From Tigriopus japonicus (lineage: Eukaryota > Arthropoda > Copepoda > Harpacticoida > Harpacticidae): DNA of 64,000 nucleotides. Both the position numbers and the translations under genes were made by a program. The notes beneath the pieces were generated by a model that was not told the origin of the DNA, searched no databases, and worked only from the letters and a program-made list of their open reading frames with translations. This document shows, in pieces, positions 11,705 to 23,893 of the stretch; the stretch's first letter is position 1; the number at the start of each line of letters is the position of its first letter. The stretch lies in NCBI GenBank assembly GCA_010645155.1, contig CM021313.1, positions 2,332,370 through 2,396,369 on the forward strand, written 5' to 3'.

Positions 11705-14700
11705 ATGGGCTTAGGCGAGTGTCGCAAGTTTGTTCCAAACATATTCAACAAGCAAAAGTGTTCCAATTGCTACAAGCTCAAACTACAGCATTCCGAAGAG
11801 GCCTTGGAAGTGGCCAAAACGGCACGCAATGTAGCACGATGTGGCTATTTATTCGTGGCCCCCGATTGGGATTTCACCAATCCCGTGTACAGGACCAAAC
11901 GTTGGCAAAGGAGGTGGTTTGTTCTCTTTGACGATGGAGAGCTCACCTACTCGATCGATGATCATCCTGGTAAGAAAAGGATTTCTCAAAAAGACCACCT
12001 TTAAAACCGATTATCAAGGGAAATCTAACAAGTGTGCTCCTTTCATTTTCAGAAACCGTTCCATTCTGCGTAATCGACATGAACAATGTCTTTGAAATTA
12101 CTTCAGCTGATGGAATTACAGGTAATTTAAGACTTCAACAGTTTAAAAACACGATCACAAGCGTACATGAATTTCAAATGACGTGGTCTTGCAGGCAACC
12201 CTAACAGCATTGCCATTGTGGCTCCTGATGGAATCCATTTCATCAAAGGATCTTGTCCAGAGGAGAGTCGACTTTGGTTAGACATCCTTAAGCTATTTTC
12301 ACAATGCTCAACCAACATTCGCAAGGAGGGAGGAATGGGAGGGCGTGGTCGACGAGCCAATCGCAGTGCAACTTTCCCCGGGATCAGAAATATTGGTCCT
12401 GCATTCCGCGAAAGTCAGAAGCTCTCGACTGTCGAAAATGGTGCTGAAACTCCAGAGGAAAACGAGAATCGTAATCCTGACACGGAAAGTCATCCTCCCC
12501 ATCGAAGGGCTTCATTGAAACCGTATGGCACGATGGAACATGAGAATGACAAGGTCGAGAAGCTAGAAGAAGAGCAAAACATTGTCGATCAAGTGTCTGA
12601 AGATGCCTCCGAGGAAGAGGACAACGAGGACGAAGGAGAAGAAGAAGAGGACGAAGAAGACGACGAGGAAGATGAGGATGAGGATGAAGAAGTAGAAGAT
12701 GAGGATGAAGAAGATGATGAAGAAGAAGATGATGAAGAAGAAGAAGGTGAAGAGGAGGAAGAGGAAACAGGTACAGGAACGTCAGAAGAAGATTTAGACA
12801 AGATTCAAGCCTTCTCCGAGGTTAAAAAGCACGACCGATCAAATGATTTGTCGTGCAATTCCTTTACAAAATTCAATCATAGTCCCGCCTTAACAAGTTC
12901 GCGTTACTCTTTGTCAGCAGAGTCTCGGCGAATCAGTCATTCGCGTATTGTATCCCTGGCTCACATTGGCAGTTCCCTATCGAAAAACTCCATTTTCGGT
13001 ACTGGGAGTTCGGAGAGCCTCTCTCAACGCGAAAGTCCCGTCAGGTCCATTCACAGTCGAAGTCGAGAGGGATCCACCGATCTGGAATGGGAAGATCGCT
13101 CTTCCCCCAGGGGCAAACGAGGGGTTCCCGATGGAGGGAATCTCACGTCCGAAGGCGCTTTTGATTTGAACGTCAAGAAAGGTTGGCTCATGAAGGAAAG
13201 TGGTCGGAGTGACTCCAAAGAGTGGCACAAGTATTGGTTTGTTCTCCAAGATGGCGCCCTAATGTACTACAGAGATCCTTTGGCCGAGTCCAACGGCTTC
13301 CTTGATGGCGTGATAGCTCTGAATCTAGTGGAAGAAGTTGACGTGGAGGATGTGGACCGTAATTTTGGTTTCCGGCTCAAAACCTTGGAGCCTCGAATTC
13401 ATCGGCTTTCCGCCGTCACGGCGGGGATCAGAATGAAATGGATGGATGCCGTAAAATTCGCTACATCAACTTCCAGCACGCCCCGAACGTCCATTTCAAA
13501 TGATTTGAAAATACCGGAGGTACTAGATACGGAACCCGTTAAAACATACGCTGAGCCTGCGAGTGTCCCTTCAACCAATAAAACTTCACCGCCACGGCTG
13601 ACAGCGGCTCGCCGAGTCGATTCCTTTTCCAAACTGAACTCTTTGACCAATTCTAGTGCCAACTCGTACACCTCCTCATCTCGGAGCTCATCCTATTGTC
13701 CGACAACCAGCAACGAGTCCATGGAAGACTCAATCACGAAATCGGCAGAGAGCACCCGAGCTCGAGTGACTAATGCCTTGAGGAAGGAAACATTTCATAT
13801 CCGAAGTAAATCTAGTGTCGACATTAGCAATCGTCTGCCGACCCGATCAGATTCCAAGGATTACAATTCATGTACGAACAACAACACCAGGGATCTTGCC
13901 ACCAACTCCAAGAAGCCTCTGGCCATTGAGGAGAAGCATCCGACGGCTGTCCTCAAAAGCCATTCCACGGCCGAAATGAAGGCGATGCAAGATCGAGTTT
14001 CCGACGTCGAGAAGAAGAATGCCAAGCTCGAAGCAGAACTGCAAGCGATGCGATCTCAAGCCTTGCTCTTAAAATCGGACTCTGAGTCACTCCGTGATCG
14101 CCTGGAAAAGGAACAATCGAGTACGACTCAACTCAGACACGACCTCGAGGTCTGCGAGAAGCGATTGGCGGATTTGACCAAGGAGAAAAAGATCGAGAGC
14201 GACAAGCTGGTCAAGATCATGCAAGACAATTCGGTATTAAAGCAATCCATGAGTGAACATATCAAAAACGCTGACAAATGGAAGTCCATGTACCAGAACT
14301 TGATGTACGACTCGGAGGATCTTCAAGAACGAATTCTGGTCTACGAGCGCGAAACAGAACGGCGATCCTCCACTCTAGGCGATCAGCTTTTGAGTAAGGA
14401 TCAGATCATTGCGGATTTAAGTGAGCAACTCAAGGAGAGCGAAGAGAGAATACACGATCTGCTCGCCGACATGGATGCCACCAAGGAGGATCGACAAAGC
14501 CTTCAACAGGCTCACGAGGAGGAGATGTCTCGCCTGATCATGGCCGTGGAGAGCAAGTTCAACGAGGATCGACTCAGTCGGAAGGAATCCCAATCAAACC
14601 ATGACTCCGATGACGAAGACACCAAGACGATCGTACAAATTCCCGAAGCGGGAAGCCCTTCCACCCCCGAGGCGTTCTCTGAACTCTGTTCCCGCCTTCA

Positions 14701-14980
14701 GGCAGCCATTGATGAAATCGATCACTTGAAGCGTTCCTTACGGGATCGCCAAAGCTCAATCGACACGTTAGATGTGGAGAAAGTGTGCTTGGAGCAAGCG
14801 TTCAAGCGGACAATTCTCATGCACGAGGAACAGGAAAAGATGTTGGTGGAGCGGGTTCAGGATCTGACCAATAAGTTGTACTCGTCGGAAAAATCCTTGC
14901 GTCAAATCCAGGAGAGAAGAGCCTCGAGGCAACACAAGTTGTTGAAAGACAAGCCAAATAACTCGAGTGCTTCTAACTAA
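11705..14980 (+). CDS. MPRIP / outspread homologue (two PH domains, coiled coil)
   Basis: Three exons, 11705..11969, 12053..12121 and 12195..14980, give about 1,039 aa. All introns are GT-AG and the joins close in frame. The N-terminus [19 protein letters not shown] matches the conserved start of myosin phosphatase Rho-interacting proteins. PH domain 1 (about 44-145) spans both introns and contains [21 protein letters not shown]. An almost pure Asp/Glu tract follows at about 246-314. PH domain 2 (about 436-534) begins [11 protein letters not shown] and contains [17 protein letters not shown] long coiled coil fills about 700-1,020. In mammals the family binds F-actin, RhoA and the myosin phosphatase targeting subunit to control stress-fibre myosin; the Drosophila member is outspread. 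A cytoskeletal role here is inferred from this architecture. The acidic tract is unusually long and regular. Confidence 0.93.
12598..12800 (+). repeat. GAA/GAT-rich triplet tract coding for an acidic run
   Basis: About 200 bases of imperfect GAA, GAG, GAT and GAC triplets inside the last exon of the MPRIP homologue. They encode an almost uninterrupted Glu/Asp stretch. The complementary strand is also open in one frame and would read as polyserine, which is a shadow and not a gene. Confidence 0.9.
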
Positions 14981-15487
14981 ATATCAAGCTCTTCCTCGAG
15001 CCCCGGGTGTTTTTTCTTCTTTCATGCTAGGCAATCACACCCAGATCTTTGTTTGATCCCACCGGAAAGATTCGATCCGTTAACTACGACACTTTTACAT
15101 AGGTCCCACTTCCACCACAAATCCATTCATCAATCTATCAATACCATCATAAATTAATACTAACTAACTCAATTCTATGTACCCCTTGCAATCCGCACCC
15201 ACCTGTGATTGGAAAACAGAGATATCTATAACATATATCTATTTACAAGCCATATCTATTTATACACTATATGTACTTACTAACTTAAAATACACGAACC
15301 ATTCGAAACAACAACCTATCTCTCTCTCGCTCTCTCTCTCTCCCTTTTCTGCTTTTGAAGTAAAGTTGGCCGTACTAGGGTCCTTTCTCAAGCGTCAAAG
15401 TCTACCTGCCATACCAAGTTCCAAATCAAAACTTAGTTTCAGTTTTCTTGTTATTCGCAACCGGGGAAATAGGGATTGTGCATCGAC
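14981..15487. other. Short spacer between MPRIP and IFT56 genes
   Basis: Holds the 3' UTR of the upstream gene and the 5' UTR and promoter of IFT56, both on the + strand. A (CT)n stretch lies at about 15321-15345. No canonical AATAAA was found. The two genes are in tandem only about 500 bp apart. Confidence 0.5.
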
Positions 15488-17465
15488 ATGATACTGTCCA
15501 GGGCCAAGCCTGCCATACCGCAAGCCTCCAAAGATGGCTCATCAGGTTCGGGTACCTCGGCTCAGAAGAAGCTACCTAAATTGGAAGATTTCCTTTCCCA
15601 GCGAGACTATTTGGGCGCCATGAGCCTTTTGGAGTTCCATCGCAATTCGGGCAAAGGAAGCGATGAAGTGGATCTTTGGTTGGGCTATTGTGCCTTCCAC
15701 GCTGGAGATTACAAACGATCCATGCTCGAGTACGAGGCGCTGACTCACAGCAAGACACCGCCCAAGGGCACCTACATCAACCTGGGGTGTTGCTTCTTTT
15801 ATTTGGGAATGTACGAAGAAGCGGAACAAATGGCTGAGAAGGCCGACAAATGCCAGTTACGCACGCGTTTGCGTTTCCATTTGGCCCATAAATTCGGGGA
15901 CGAGAAGAAATTAATGACCTTTCATCAGGAACTCGAAGATGTGATCGAGGACCAGCTCTCTCTGGCGTCCATCCATTATCTCAGATCACATTATCAAGAG
16001 GCCATTGACATTTACAAGCGGATTCTTTTGGACAACCGGGATCACTTGGCTCTAAACGTCTACGTCGCATTATGCTACTACAAGCTAGGTAGAGCCAAGA
16101 ATTTTAAATTTTGCTGGCCTGGGGGAAGGAGAGTTAGAAGTGTTTGAACAGAATAGTAGACATATTGAAGAGCCTTTTATGAACTTCGGGGCCCCCCTAA
16201 AGGCTCGCTCGTTCCATGGTGACCTTACCACTATTTTTTAACGTTTTAGATTATTATGACGTTTCACAAGAAGTTCTGGCAGTCTACCTGCAACATTTTC
16301 CGGGCTCTGCCATCGCCGTGAATTTAAAGGCTTGCAACCATTTCCGACTTTATAACGGGAAAGCGGCTGAGCAGGAACTCAAGTCTCTCCAGGACCATTC
16401 CACCAACCATCAAGCTAGTTTCGGAAAAGATCTTATTGAGCACAACTTGGTGGTGTTCCGCAATGGTGAAGGGGCGCTGCAAGTGTTGCCACCTCTAGTG
16501 GACGTCATTCCGGAGGCAAGGCTGAATCTAGTCATCTATTTCTTACGCCAAGATGATGTGGCGGAGGCGTATTCCTTAATCAAGGATCTCGAGCCCACTG
16601 TTCCACAGGAGTACATCCTCAAAGGAGTGGTCAACGCAGCTGTGGGACAGGATAACGGTTCCCGCGAGCATTTGAAGATCGCCCAGCAATATTTCCAATT
16701 GGTTGGAGGCTCAGCCAGTGAATGTGATACCATACCGGGACGGCAATGTATGGCAGCCTGTTTTTTCCTGTTGAAGCAATTTGACGATGTACTCTTGTAC
16801 TTAAACTCGATCAAGTCCTACTATTACAACGATGATACATTCAATTTCAACTACGGCCAAGCCAAGGCCGCAGTGGGTGAGTTTCAAAGTAGAAAGTTGT
16901 CCTTTGATAGGGAGATGGTGATCCTATTTTGTTTCCATGGGGCGTTCTAGGTAATACCAAGGAGGCAGAGGAGATTTTCTTGCAAATCCAGAGCGACAAG
17001 ATCGTCAACGATTATGCTTATCTGTCGTGGCTCTCGAGATGCTACATCATGAACGGGAAGGCTCGCTTGGCTTGGGAGCTTTATCTCAAGATGGAGACGA
17101 GTGGCGAATCTTTTGCACTACTCTCGTTGATTGCCAATGATTGCTACAAGGTGAGAGCATAGAACTCCTCACATCAATGAGGCACGTCATAACACACGTG
17201 TCGTCGTTGGACTTTGCAGATGGGACATTTTTTCTACGCTGCCAAGGCGTTTGACATGCTGGAACGCCTAGACCCTAATCCAGAGTATTGGGAAGGAAAG
17301 CGCGGAGCGGCAATTGGTCTCTTTCAAATGATCATTGCAGGTCGAGAAGAGCGACAAACCTTGGTGGACATTATGCAAATGTTAAAGAATACCACCAACC
17401 CGCAAGTAGATCACATCATGAAGGTGATCAAGAAGTGGGCCAAAGACAACCGGGTGGCGATCTAA
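15488..17465 (+). CDS. IFT56: Intraflagellar transport protein 56 (TTC26/DYF-13)
   Basis: Four exons, 15488..16088, 16250..16876, 16951..17150 and 17220..17465, give 557 aa, close to the usual 554 or so. All introns are GT-AG and phases fit. Conserved stretches include [20 protein letters not shown] near the N-terminus, [19 protein letters not shown] across the first intron, and [20 protein letters not shown] near the end, finishing [11 protein letters not shown]. The protein is built of TPR-like helical repeats. Known members are IFT-B complex subunits that carry cargo, including motility proteins, into cilia and flagella. In arthropods this implies sensory cilia or sperm flagella. The ATG at 15488 begins MILSRAKPA, matching the family start. 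Confidence 0.96.
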
Positions 17466-17501
17466 AGGCCCGCATGTGTGTCAATTGAAGGATGAATGAA
17501 C

Positions 17502-17507
17502 TTTATT
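17502..17507 (-). promoter_or_regulatory. Candidate polyadenylation signal for CNOT4
   Basis: AATAAA on the minus strand about 400 bases past the CNOT4 stop. It lies only about 40 bp beyond the IFT56 stop, so the two convergent transcripts would come very close or overlap at their 3' ends. The hexamer is clear; its use is inferred. Confidence 0.4.
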
Positions 17508-17817
17508 TTTTCTTTTCTTTCTGGCGTAAAAATACGAGAATCCCATAAGGAGCTATTCTGATGTTGCTGTTGTTGAACTGCATCAAGATCTATCTGTATG
17601 TGTCGGGAAGAGGGGGGAAAGGAATCTGTGGGCTGGGCCAGGGTTCTGGGGCTGGTTGCTCTCTATCTTGTGTGATATATCGGATGCAGCAATCCAAACA
17701 CATCGACTCTGCAAGCAAGATCTTTGCTCTTCCATCATTTCGGGGAGAGTTTTTGACAAGTAATCGTGTGAAGGGATTGTGATTGAGTAGAAATTTAGAA
17801 CGAGAGGCAATATGAAG

Positions 17818-17872
17818 CAGCAGCAGCAGCAACAACAATAACAGTATTGATAGTATGTGTGTGTGTGTGTAG
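17818..17872. repeat. (CAG/CAA)n and (GT)n simple repeats
   Basis: A short CAG/CAA run at 17818-17838 and a GT dinucleotide run at about 17856-17872. Both lie in the spacer between the convergent IFT56 and CNOT4 genes, probably in CNOT4 3' UTR sequence. Confidence 0.7.
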
Positions 17873-17903
17873 GGAAGGTCTAAGAATCACTGGAAGGAGA
17901 ATA

Positions 17904-20900
17904 TCAGGACTTCTTACTATCCAAGTTGTTGATGTTGTTATCATGACGGCTGGCTCCTCTGAAGTTGTGCTTGGAAGTCAAACTGGCCGAGAAACCAGGG
18001 GGAGCGGGTGGAGGCGTGACAGAACTCCCATTGTTTCCCCATTGTGCGAGAGACGCAGGGTGACTGGGGTGTCGCATCATTGACGGCGATATTCTGCTCT
18101 CAGAATTGCCCAATCCATTGCCGCTACCGCCACCCAAGTTTAAGCCCGAGTAGCCCGAGACTAGAGGCATTCCATTACTTTCAAAAGTGTCCCTGGCTCC
18201 GAAGAGGGAGGAGAAATTGGGTTCCGATGTTAACTGCTCAAGATTGGCCTTGATCCAGTTGTGAGGCGATTCAGGCCTTAAATTGGGCATACCTTTTTGA
18301 GCCAGCTGACCAGTCACGATGGCCGGATCGAGAGCCGTCCAATCCGCACTTGAAGGAGGATGAGGATGCCAACCTGGAATCAATGGAATCCTTGTTTATT
18401 TCACACATCTGGGGCTTTTTAAAATGATCGATCGATCATATCTTTCAGTGCAAATATTTTTCATATTTTCTTCCGTTTTGAGAGTTTTAACTCCCCGAAG
18501 GAGAGTTATTGAAAGGAAAACAAACTTCATTTGCCAATGTTGCATTCCATCTATGAATAAGTCGCCCACTTACTGTGTTGCCGCGCCGCCATGGACGGAT
18601 GATGGGGCGCTCCCACGGACCTCTGACGTACCATCCCCATGTGGTTGTCCTCTCGATTGGGCATGGACATGCCAGCCACAGAAGCTGCCGCCACGGCATT
18701 CCCCAAGGAATTGGAACTGTTGTTGCTGCTGTTGTTGTTGCGCTGAGGAAAACCAGGTAACGGAGGCGCTCGGGGATGTGGGGGACCACCCTCCATGAAG
18801 CTATTGCTGGGGCCAAAACTGACATTGACATTGGGTAGCAGCGCCCGGAATCCATCTTGCCAATCCTTATTTTGCCATGAGCTCGAGTTTTGACCGCCAC
18901 TTCTAGTATTACTGCTACCTCCTCCGTTTCCACCACTACCAATATGGAGATTAGACATTGCCGGATGCAGTCTGGAGCTAAGCCCCATATGACCCCCGTC
19001 CATGGAATTTCCCACTTCTAAATCTGGATGCATATTCGGAAAGCTTTGTGATCCCAAGTTTCCCAAGCCACCTCCACCCCCGAAGGGATCGAAATTGCCC
19101 CGACCATTGAAACGGTTCAATCCTGGAAGGGGAGGGAAGAGCGCATGAGAATCCGTTCCCCTGAAGCACTAGCTAGACTAGCTAGGTATAGAGCACAGAC
19201 ATCAAGAGAGTGTCAATGTGCCGTGGCACGACTCTTACCCGGTACAGAGGCATTGGAGGAGAGACTGTTCAGACTGAATCCTGGAGGAGGAGCTTTCGTT
19301 CTCGTAGCTAGATTACTTGCTCCTCCTCCCCCTCCTCCAATGAAAGGCGAATGAAGGGGAGGATGCTGTCCACCACTTCCACCTCCACCAATAAACAGAT
19401 TGGATGAAGGATCACTCGGATGGTTCCCGGAGGAGCCGCGGCTTAAAAAGTGAAGTCCATTATCGACAGACGAAGAATTTAGATGTTGATGATGGTGTTG
19501 CTGGTGGTGGTGATGGTGCTGTTGTTGGTGTTGCTGCTGCTGTTGTTGCTGATGATGTTGTTGCTGCTGCTGAGTCTTGTTTTGTGACTCTTGCATCATC
19601 TCGTCCGCCAAAGCCTGTTGACTCAACTCAAATGGATCGAAGCCCAAGTCTTCTTCATCGAAAGGAACTGGTGAACCACTCGATATCACCCCCCAATCTA
19701 GATCAAATGGACCCGAAAACTATGAAAGCAATCCCCTTTTGATAACAGCCAGCCTTTCGCCTTACTGTTGATTTCAGCTCGATGAGAAGAGGAGGATTGC
19801 GCTGTCGACGACTCACCAGTCATCCTCATCTGTCGCATGATCTCGTCAGTGGAACGGTGGTTGGAGGCGGATCCCTGTGGATCGGCTCTGACCTCTTCAC
19901 TGGGCGGGGATTCGGAAGTTGACACGGGATCTTCTTTTCCATTCGATTCCTCATTCCGAGGAGACATTGCTTTGCTTCTGTGGCAAAAAACATTCGGATA
20001 TTAGATGCGCTTACCGTAGATGACAGTTTCAAATTGTTCCCCGTGAACCCTTCGTCCCTCTGACTTTAGCACTTTGAGCATCACGGTGCGTTGCTCTTCT
20101 TCACATTTAGTCACATACCTGTTTTCCGATGGAACAGGAGAATGGGTTGTGTTTCCGGTTGTGTCTCGACCCAAGTTGGGCCAACTCTCCTTGGGCGATA
20201 CGGATCTTGAATCAGACTTGGCGTTATGATTAACATTGGCGTGGTGTCGTCGTTGGAGTCTATGGCGGTGGTTAAGATGATGACGGTCAATGGCGTCATC
20301 ATCTTCATCATCATCGTCGTCGTCTGCCTCTTGGTCATCGCCGTCATCACGGTCGTCCTCATTTTGGTCATCCAGTCGGTGTTCGTTGTTGTTGTTGGTG
20401 TGAGTGGCGGATCCGGAGGCCGGTCGATCCAGATCTGAGGGCGAAGGCGGCGATTCCTCGGCTTCGTGGGGTTCGCCTTCTTCCCGTTGACTCGGATAGT
20501 CGGAGTGTTGATGACCCATCTCGTCGTGTAAGCTTCGCTCGTATTCCGTGTGTTTGCCTTGTTGCATTTGTTCCTTGGTGAAACTGGCCGCCTCGTCCCC
20601 TAAAATTATGGATTTCATTGGAGCTGTCCGTTATCCGTCACATCTATTTAATAGACTTTGGACCTACCTAGTTCGTGAAGATACATACAGTCGTGTTTGG
20701 GACACGCCTGGTTTTTCATAAAATGAGAACAATACTTGGTGGTGCCTAAGGAAGCTTTCAATGTCCGGCCTTCGATGAAGATGTTGTTCACGGCTTGGAT
20801 GGCTCGAAGGGCGTCCTCGGACTTGTAATAGGTCACATAGGCACTGGCACTGGGACCCTGAACATGGATGGATTAAATGAGTTAGGCGAGTCTAAGTTTC

Positions 20901-21559
20901 CAACGGGTTGGTTTGTCATCCCCCATACACTTGCCTGGTTTTGATTGCCCGCGTAGGATGTGCTGTGGTTGATGACCACTTTATGGATTTTGCCAAATTT
21001 CCCGAAATATTCGGGCTTCTTGAGCACCTCAGGATCGGCCAATCGGGGCGCGAGGCCCACCACGAACACGAGGTTCTTTTGGACCACGCGAACGTTGGCT
21101 AAATGTTTGCGATTCTCCGAGACTCGCTGTTTACGAGCCTGATCTTTCTGACGCTTCTCGGCCTTGATTTTGGCCACTTCTTCCGTGCTCAGGGGTTTGA
21201 AGTCCACGGGATTTTCGGAATAAGGCGAACGACAGGCCGGACACCGCCCTTGACCACCCTCGGCCTCAGTCAGGATCTTGTTCCAACAAAATCGACAGAT
21301 CTGTAAGCCCAAACAAAGCCCACCCCGAAACGCATTAGCTCGGCACACTTTCCTAATCCACCTTCAATCAATGGCTAACGCCACGCCTCCCAGGCCCTCC
21401 AAAATTAGACGGGGAGCAACATCGCACGCCAATAGAAACGTCTCGTACCTGATATCCACAGGCACACGGGTAGAAGTTTAAGTCGTCCAACTCGAACATT
21501 TCCATGCACAGCGGACAATCGGGCGTCTCCTCGTCGGAGGCCGCGTACAACACCGACAT
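17904..21559 (-). CDS. CNOT4: CCR4-NOT E3 ubiquitin ligase subunit 4
   Basis: Eight exons: complement(17904..18373, 18574..19122, 19239..19697, 19817..19977, 20119..20599, 20668..20857, 20935..21300, 21449..21559). This gives about 928 aa. The N-terminus has the C4C4 RING (CPLCMEMFELDDLNFYPC through CPACRSPY), then a linker with KQRVSENRKHLANVRVVQKN, an RRM (LVFVVGLAPRLADPEVLKK and GKIHKVVINHSTSYAG) and a CCCH finger (KYCSHFMKNQACPKHDC). DEAASFTKEQMQQGKH and, later, EEDLGFDPFELSQQALAD are also family signatures. The long tail has Asp-rich and Gln/His-rich stretches. The intron after 20935 starts with GC (CAG|GCAAGT). The exon 5/6 join is uncertain: 19766 is an equally in-frame donor (945 aa). 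In other animals it ubiquitinates targets linked to stalled ribosomes and mRNA decay. Confidence 0.95.
19490..19580 (-). repeat. CAG/CAT-type repeats coding for a Gln/His tract
   Basis: About 90 bp of mixed CAA, CAG, CAT and CAC triplets read on the minus strand within CNOT4 exon 6. They encode about 30 residues of alternating polyglutamine and polyhistidine. Arthropod CNOT4 tails are low-complexity, but this run is long and probably length-variable. Confidence 0.85.
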
Positions 21560-23811
21560 GATGACGATGACGATGATGCTGGTGATGATCACGACCCAAG
21601 GGATGAGCTAGACGGGCAATCGACCGATTCAAAATGGGCGATCAGTCCCTCCCACTTCGAATTCCGCCCGTTCCCCGTCAAACAATCAATCCGGGTTTGG
21701 GGGTGGGTTCTGGATGCCAGGCCCCGCCTAATCAATCCCCGGCCGCCCCAAGGTCGTCAGCTTTAGTAGCGAGCTCCGTGGGGTTCGGATCTGGCCGTGG
21801 AACGTGCGTGCGTGCGGCTGAGCCTTTTGGGTCGAGTTTTCGAGGGGCGCAACAACGGATGGCTGGCGGGCTCGGGCGTGACTGGATCAATCCCGCCTTG
21901 TGTCTGTCGGAGGAACCGAGGAAGGCGGGCGGGCAGGAACTACGATTCCACGAGATGTCTCAGAATGTGTTCTTGACGAATTTTTACGTGTGCTAAGCAA
22001 GAGCCTCAATCCCTCCTCCTCCTCGTCGTCGTCGTCGTCGTGGTCTTTACTTCTTCTTCTTCGTCGTCGTCCTTCGATAGATGGATGGATGGATGGATGA
22101 AAGACTCTGGATCTCCAGCTACAGCTCGATTCAGCTGGTGCAACGACACCACCAATACTACTACTAGTACTTCTCCTCCTTCGATGCGAACTCCGCTGGA
22201 CTGCAACGCCAGTGAATGGCTGCTGACTCAGCCCGTCGAGTCAGCGACGATGGATGGCTCATTCCATGGGGCTGGCTGGAAGTCGTCAGCTACAGCTGCT
22301 TCGCGTTCGCCCCGCTTTGCTTAGCTCTCGCTCGTCAGCGACGACAATTCCTGGCATTCTTGCTAGCACGCCAACTCACTCACGCACCCATCCTCTCACC
22401 CACCCACCCACTCCGCCATCCCCCACTGTCGAGCGACACCTTGTGTACGTGCCTCTGGAAGGAGTCCCTGAGTGGCAGCTGACTTCAGTGAGTCGAAAAT
22501 TATGGGTAGAAAAAAGCGCACGAACGAAAACGACGAAAACGACAAAAAAAGACTTTGGGAGATATAAACATAAATTGGAAGATCAAAATATCAATTAACA
22601 GCACCTTGGACTTGAAGTTGAAGCGAAAAAAACTTGTGGGTTATTTTTGGACAAGTTATAAAGTTTATTACATATTTTCAAACATCGAAGTCTTTAATGA
22701 ACGAATGATTTCCTAAAACCCATCACAACCAAAGTTAGGGTTCAACAAATGGGATAAAACGTGGTTATCGAATAGTTGGCACCTTCTGCTGGCGCGTTAT
22801 TCTGTATATTTCTCTAAATCCTGCTCGGAATCAAAAACGAAGCCAGGTATTTTATTTTATTTTTTTGGCATTAATGACAAAGCTTTTTGTAAGAGAAATA
22901 GTGGAAACAGAATAAAGGTGAATAAAGATGATTTTCTGTGAGATTTTTTTTGCATAAAAGAGACAAGACTTGACTCATCAACAGATTGCGATGGAACTGT
23001 CTAATATAAAACGCAAGCCAAATGACTTGCAACAAATATGCCAACACTTCACGGGTCAGCCTTGGAGCCTAAATTACAGCTTTTCAAAAAAATCTGCCAA
23101 GGAACCTGCTCACCTATCAGTGTCACCAATCAGGGTGTCACCAAAATACTAGGACTAATCAAAACCTCCTTCCAATTATTCGCAAATCAATACAGACAAA
23201 AGTAATAATAAGCTTATTCCATTCATTATTTTCCAACCTTGCTCGTTTGTTTAATTGCAATAGAGTACATGAATGATGGAAAACCAAACCATTGATAAAA
23301 AAGTAACCCTGAAAGTTGCGCAAATTCGATCTGGTAAAGCCTCTAACTAGCAGATTGATTGGAAATTAAGACGAACAACCACCAATTTGTATTTTGGAAG
23401 GATATTTTCTCTAGGATAATAGGAAAAAGTGAAAATTGCTTTTAAGTGCAGTACCTTAACGCCATTCATTTTTTATGTTCATCACTCATCATTCACCACA
23501 ATCCAAGACTTCAAAACAACAATTCAAGACTTTAGCCCGCTGCTAAAGGCTGAATATACATGTACGCATGTAATATATGTATATTAAGCCTTTACCTACT
23601 GCAAGAGTGCTAAACAACATGATGTGCAATTGAAATGTAAAAACTACGAGAGAGCACGCGTTGCGCAACGAAATCATTTACATACTTGTTGGCAATAGAT
23701 AGATTAGAAACGTTGAAAACTCTTCATCTTGTAGGGTTTCGTGAATGGCAAAAAGGTGTTGCGTAAATCTTCCAAGATTTCTAGCGTCTCTAGATTTCGA
23801 TCATTACCAGG
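21560..23811. other. CNOT4 upstream region and spacer, no gene seen
   Basis: 21560 to about 22500 is relatively GC-rich and probably carries the CNOT4 promoter and 5' UTR. It includes TCC/TCG triplet repeats at 22010-22070, a GGAT tetranucleotide run at about 22079-22099, and CACC-rich sequence near 22400. From 22500 to 23811 it is AT-rich with only short frames. Confidence 0.45.
23804..23811. repeat. Target-site duplication, left copy (TTACCAGG)
   Basis: Eight bases directly outside the left terminal repeat of the hAT-like element. They are identical to 27417-27424 outside the right end. Confidence 0.88.
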
Positions 23812-23893
23812 CAGGGTGGGCATTTGATTTTTGGACATTTTGTCCACCCCTGTCCAAAAGGTGTCCAAAAGTGTCCAAAAATAAGGCTGTCCA

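Noticed and set aside
12589..12801. Minus-strand polyserine frame of 70 codons
   Set aside because: It is the complement of the acidic GAA/GAT tract of the MPRIP homologue; no independent support.
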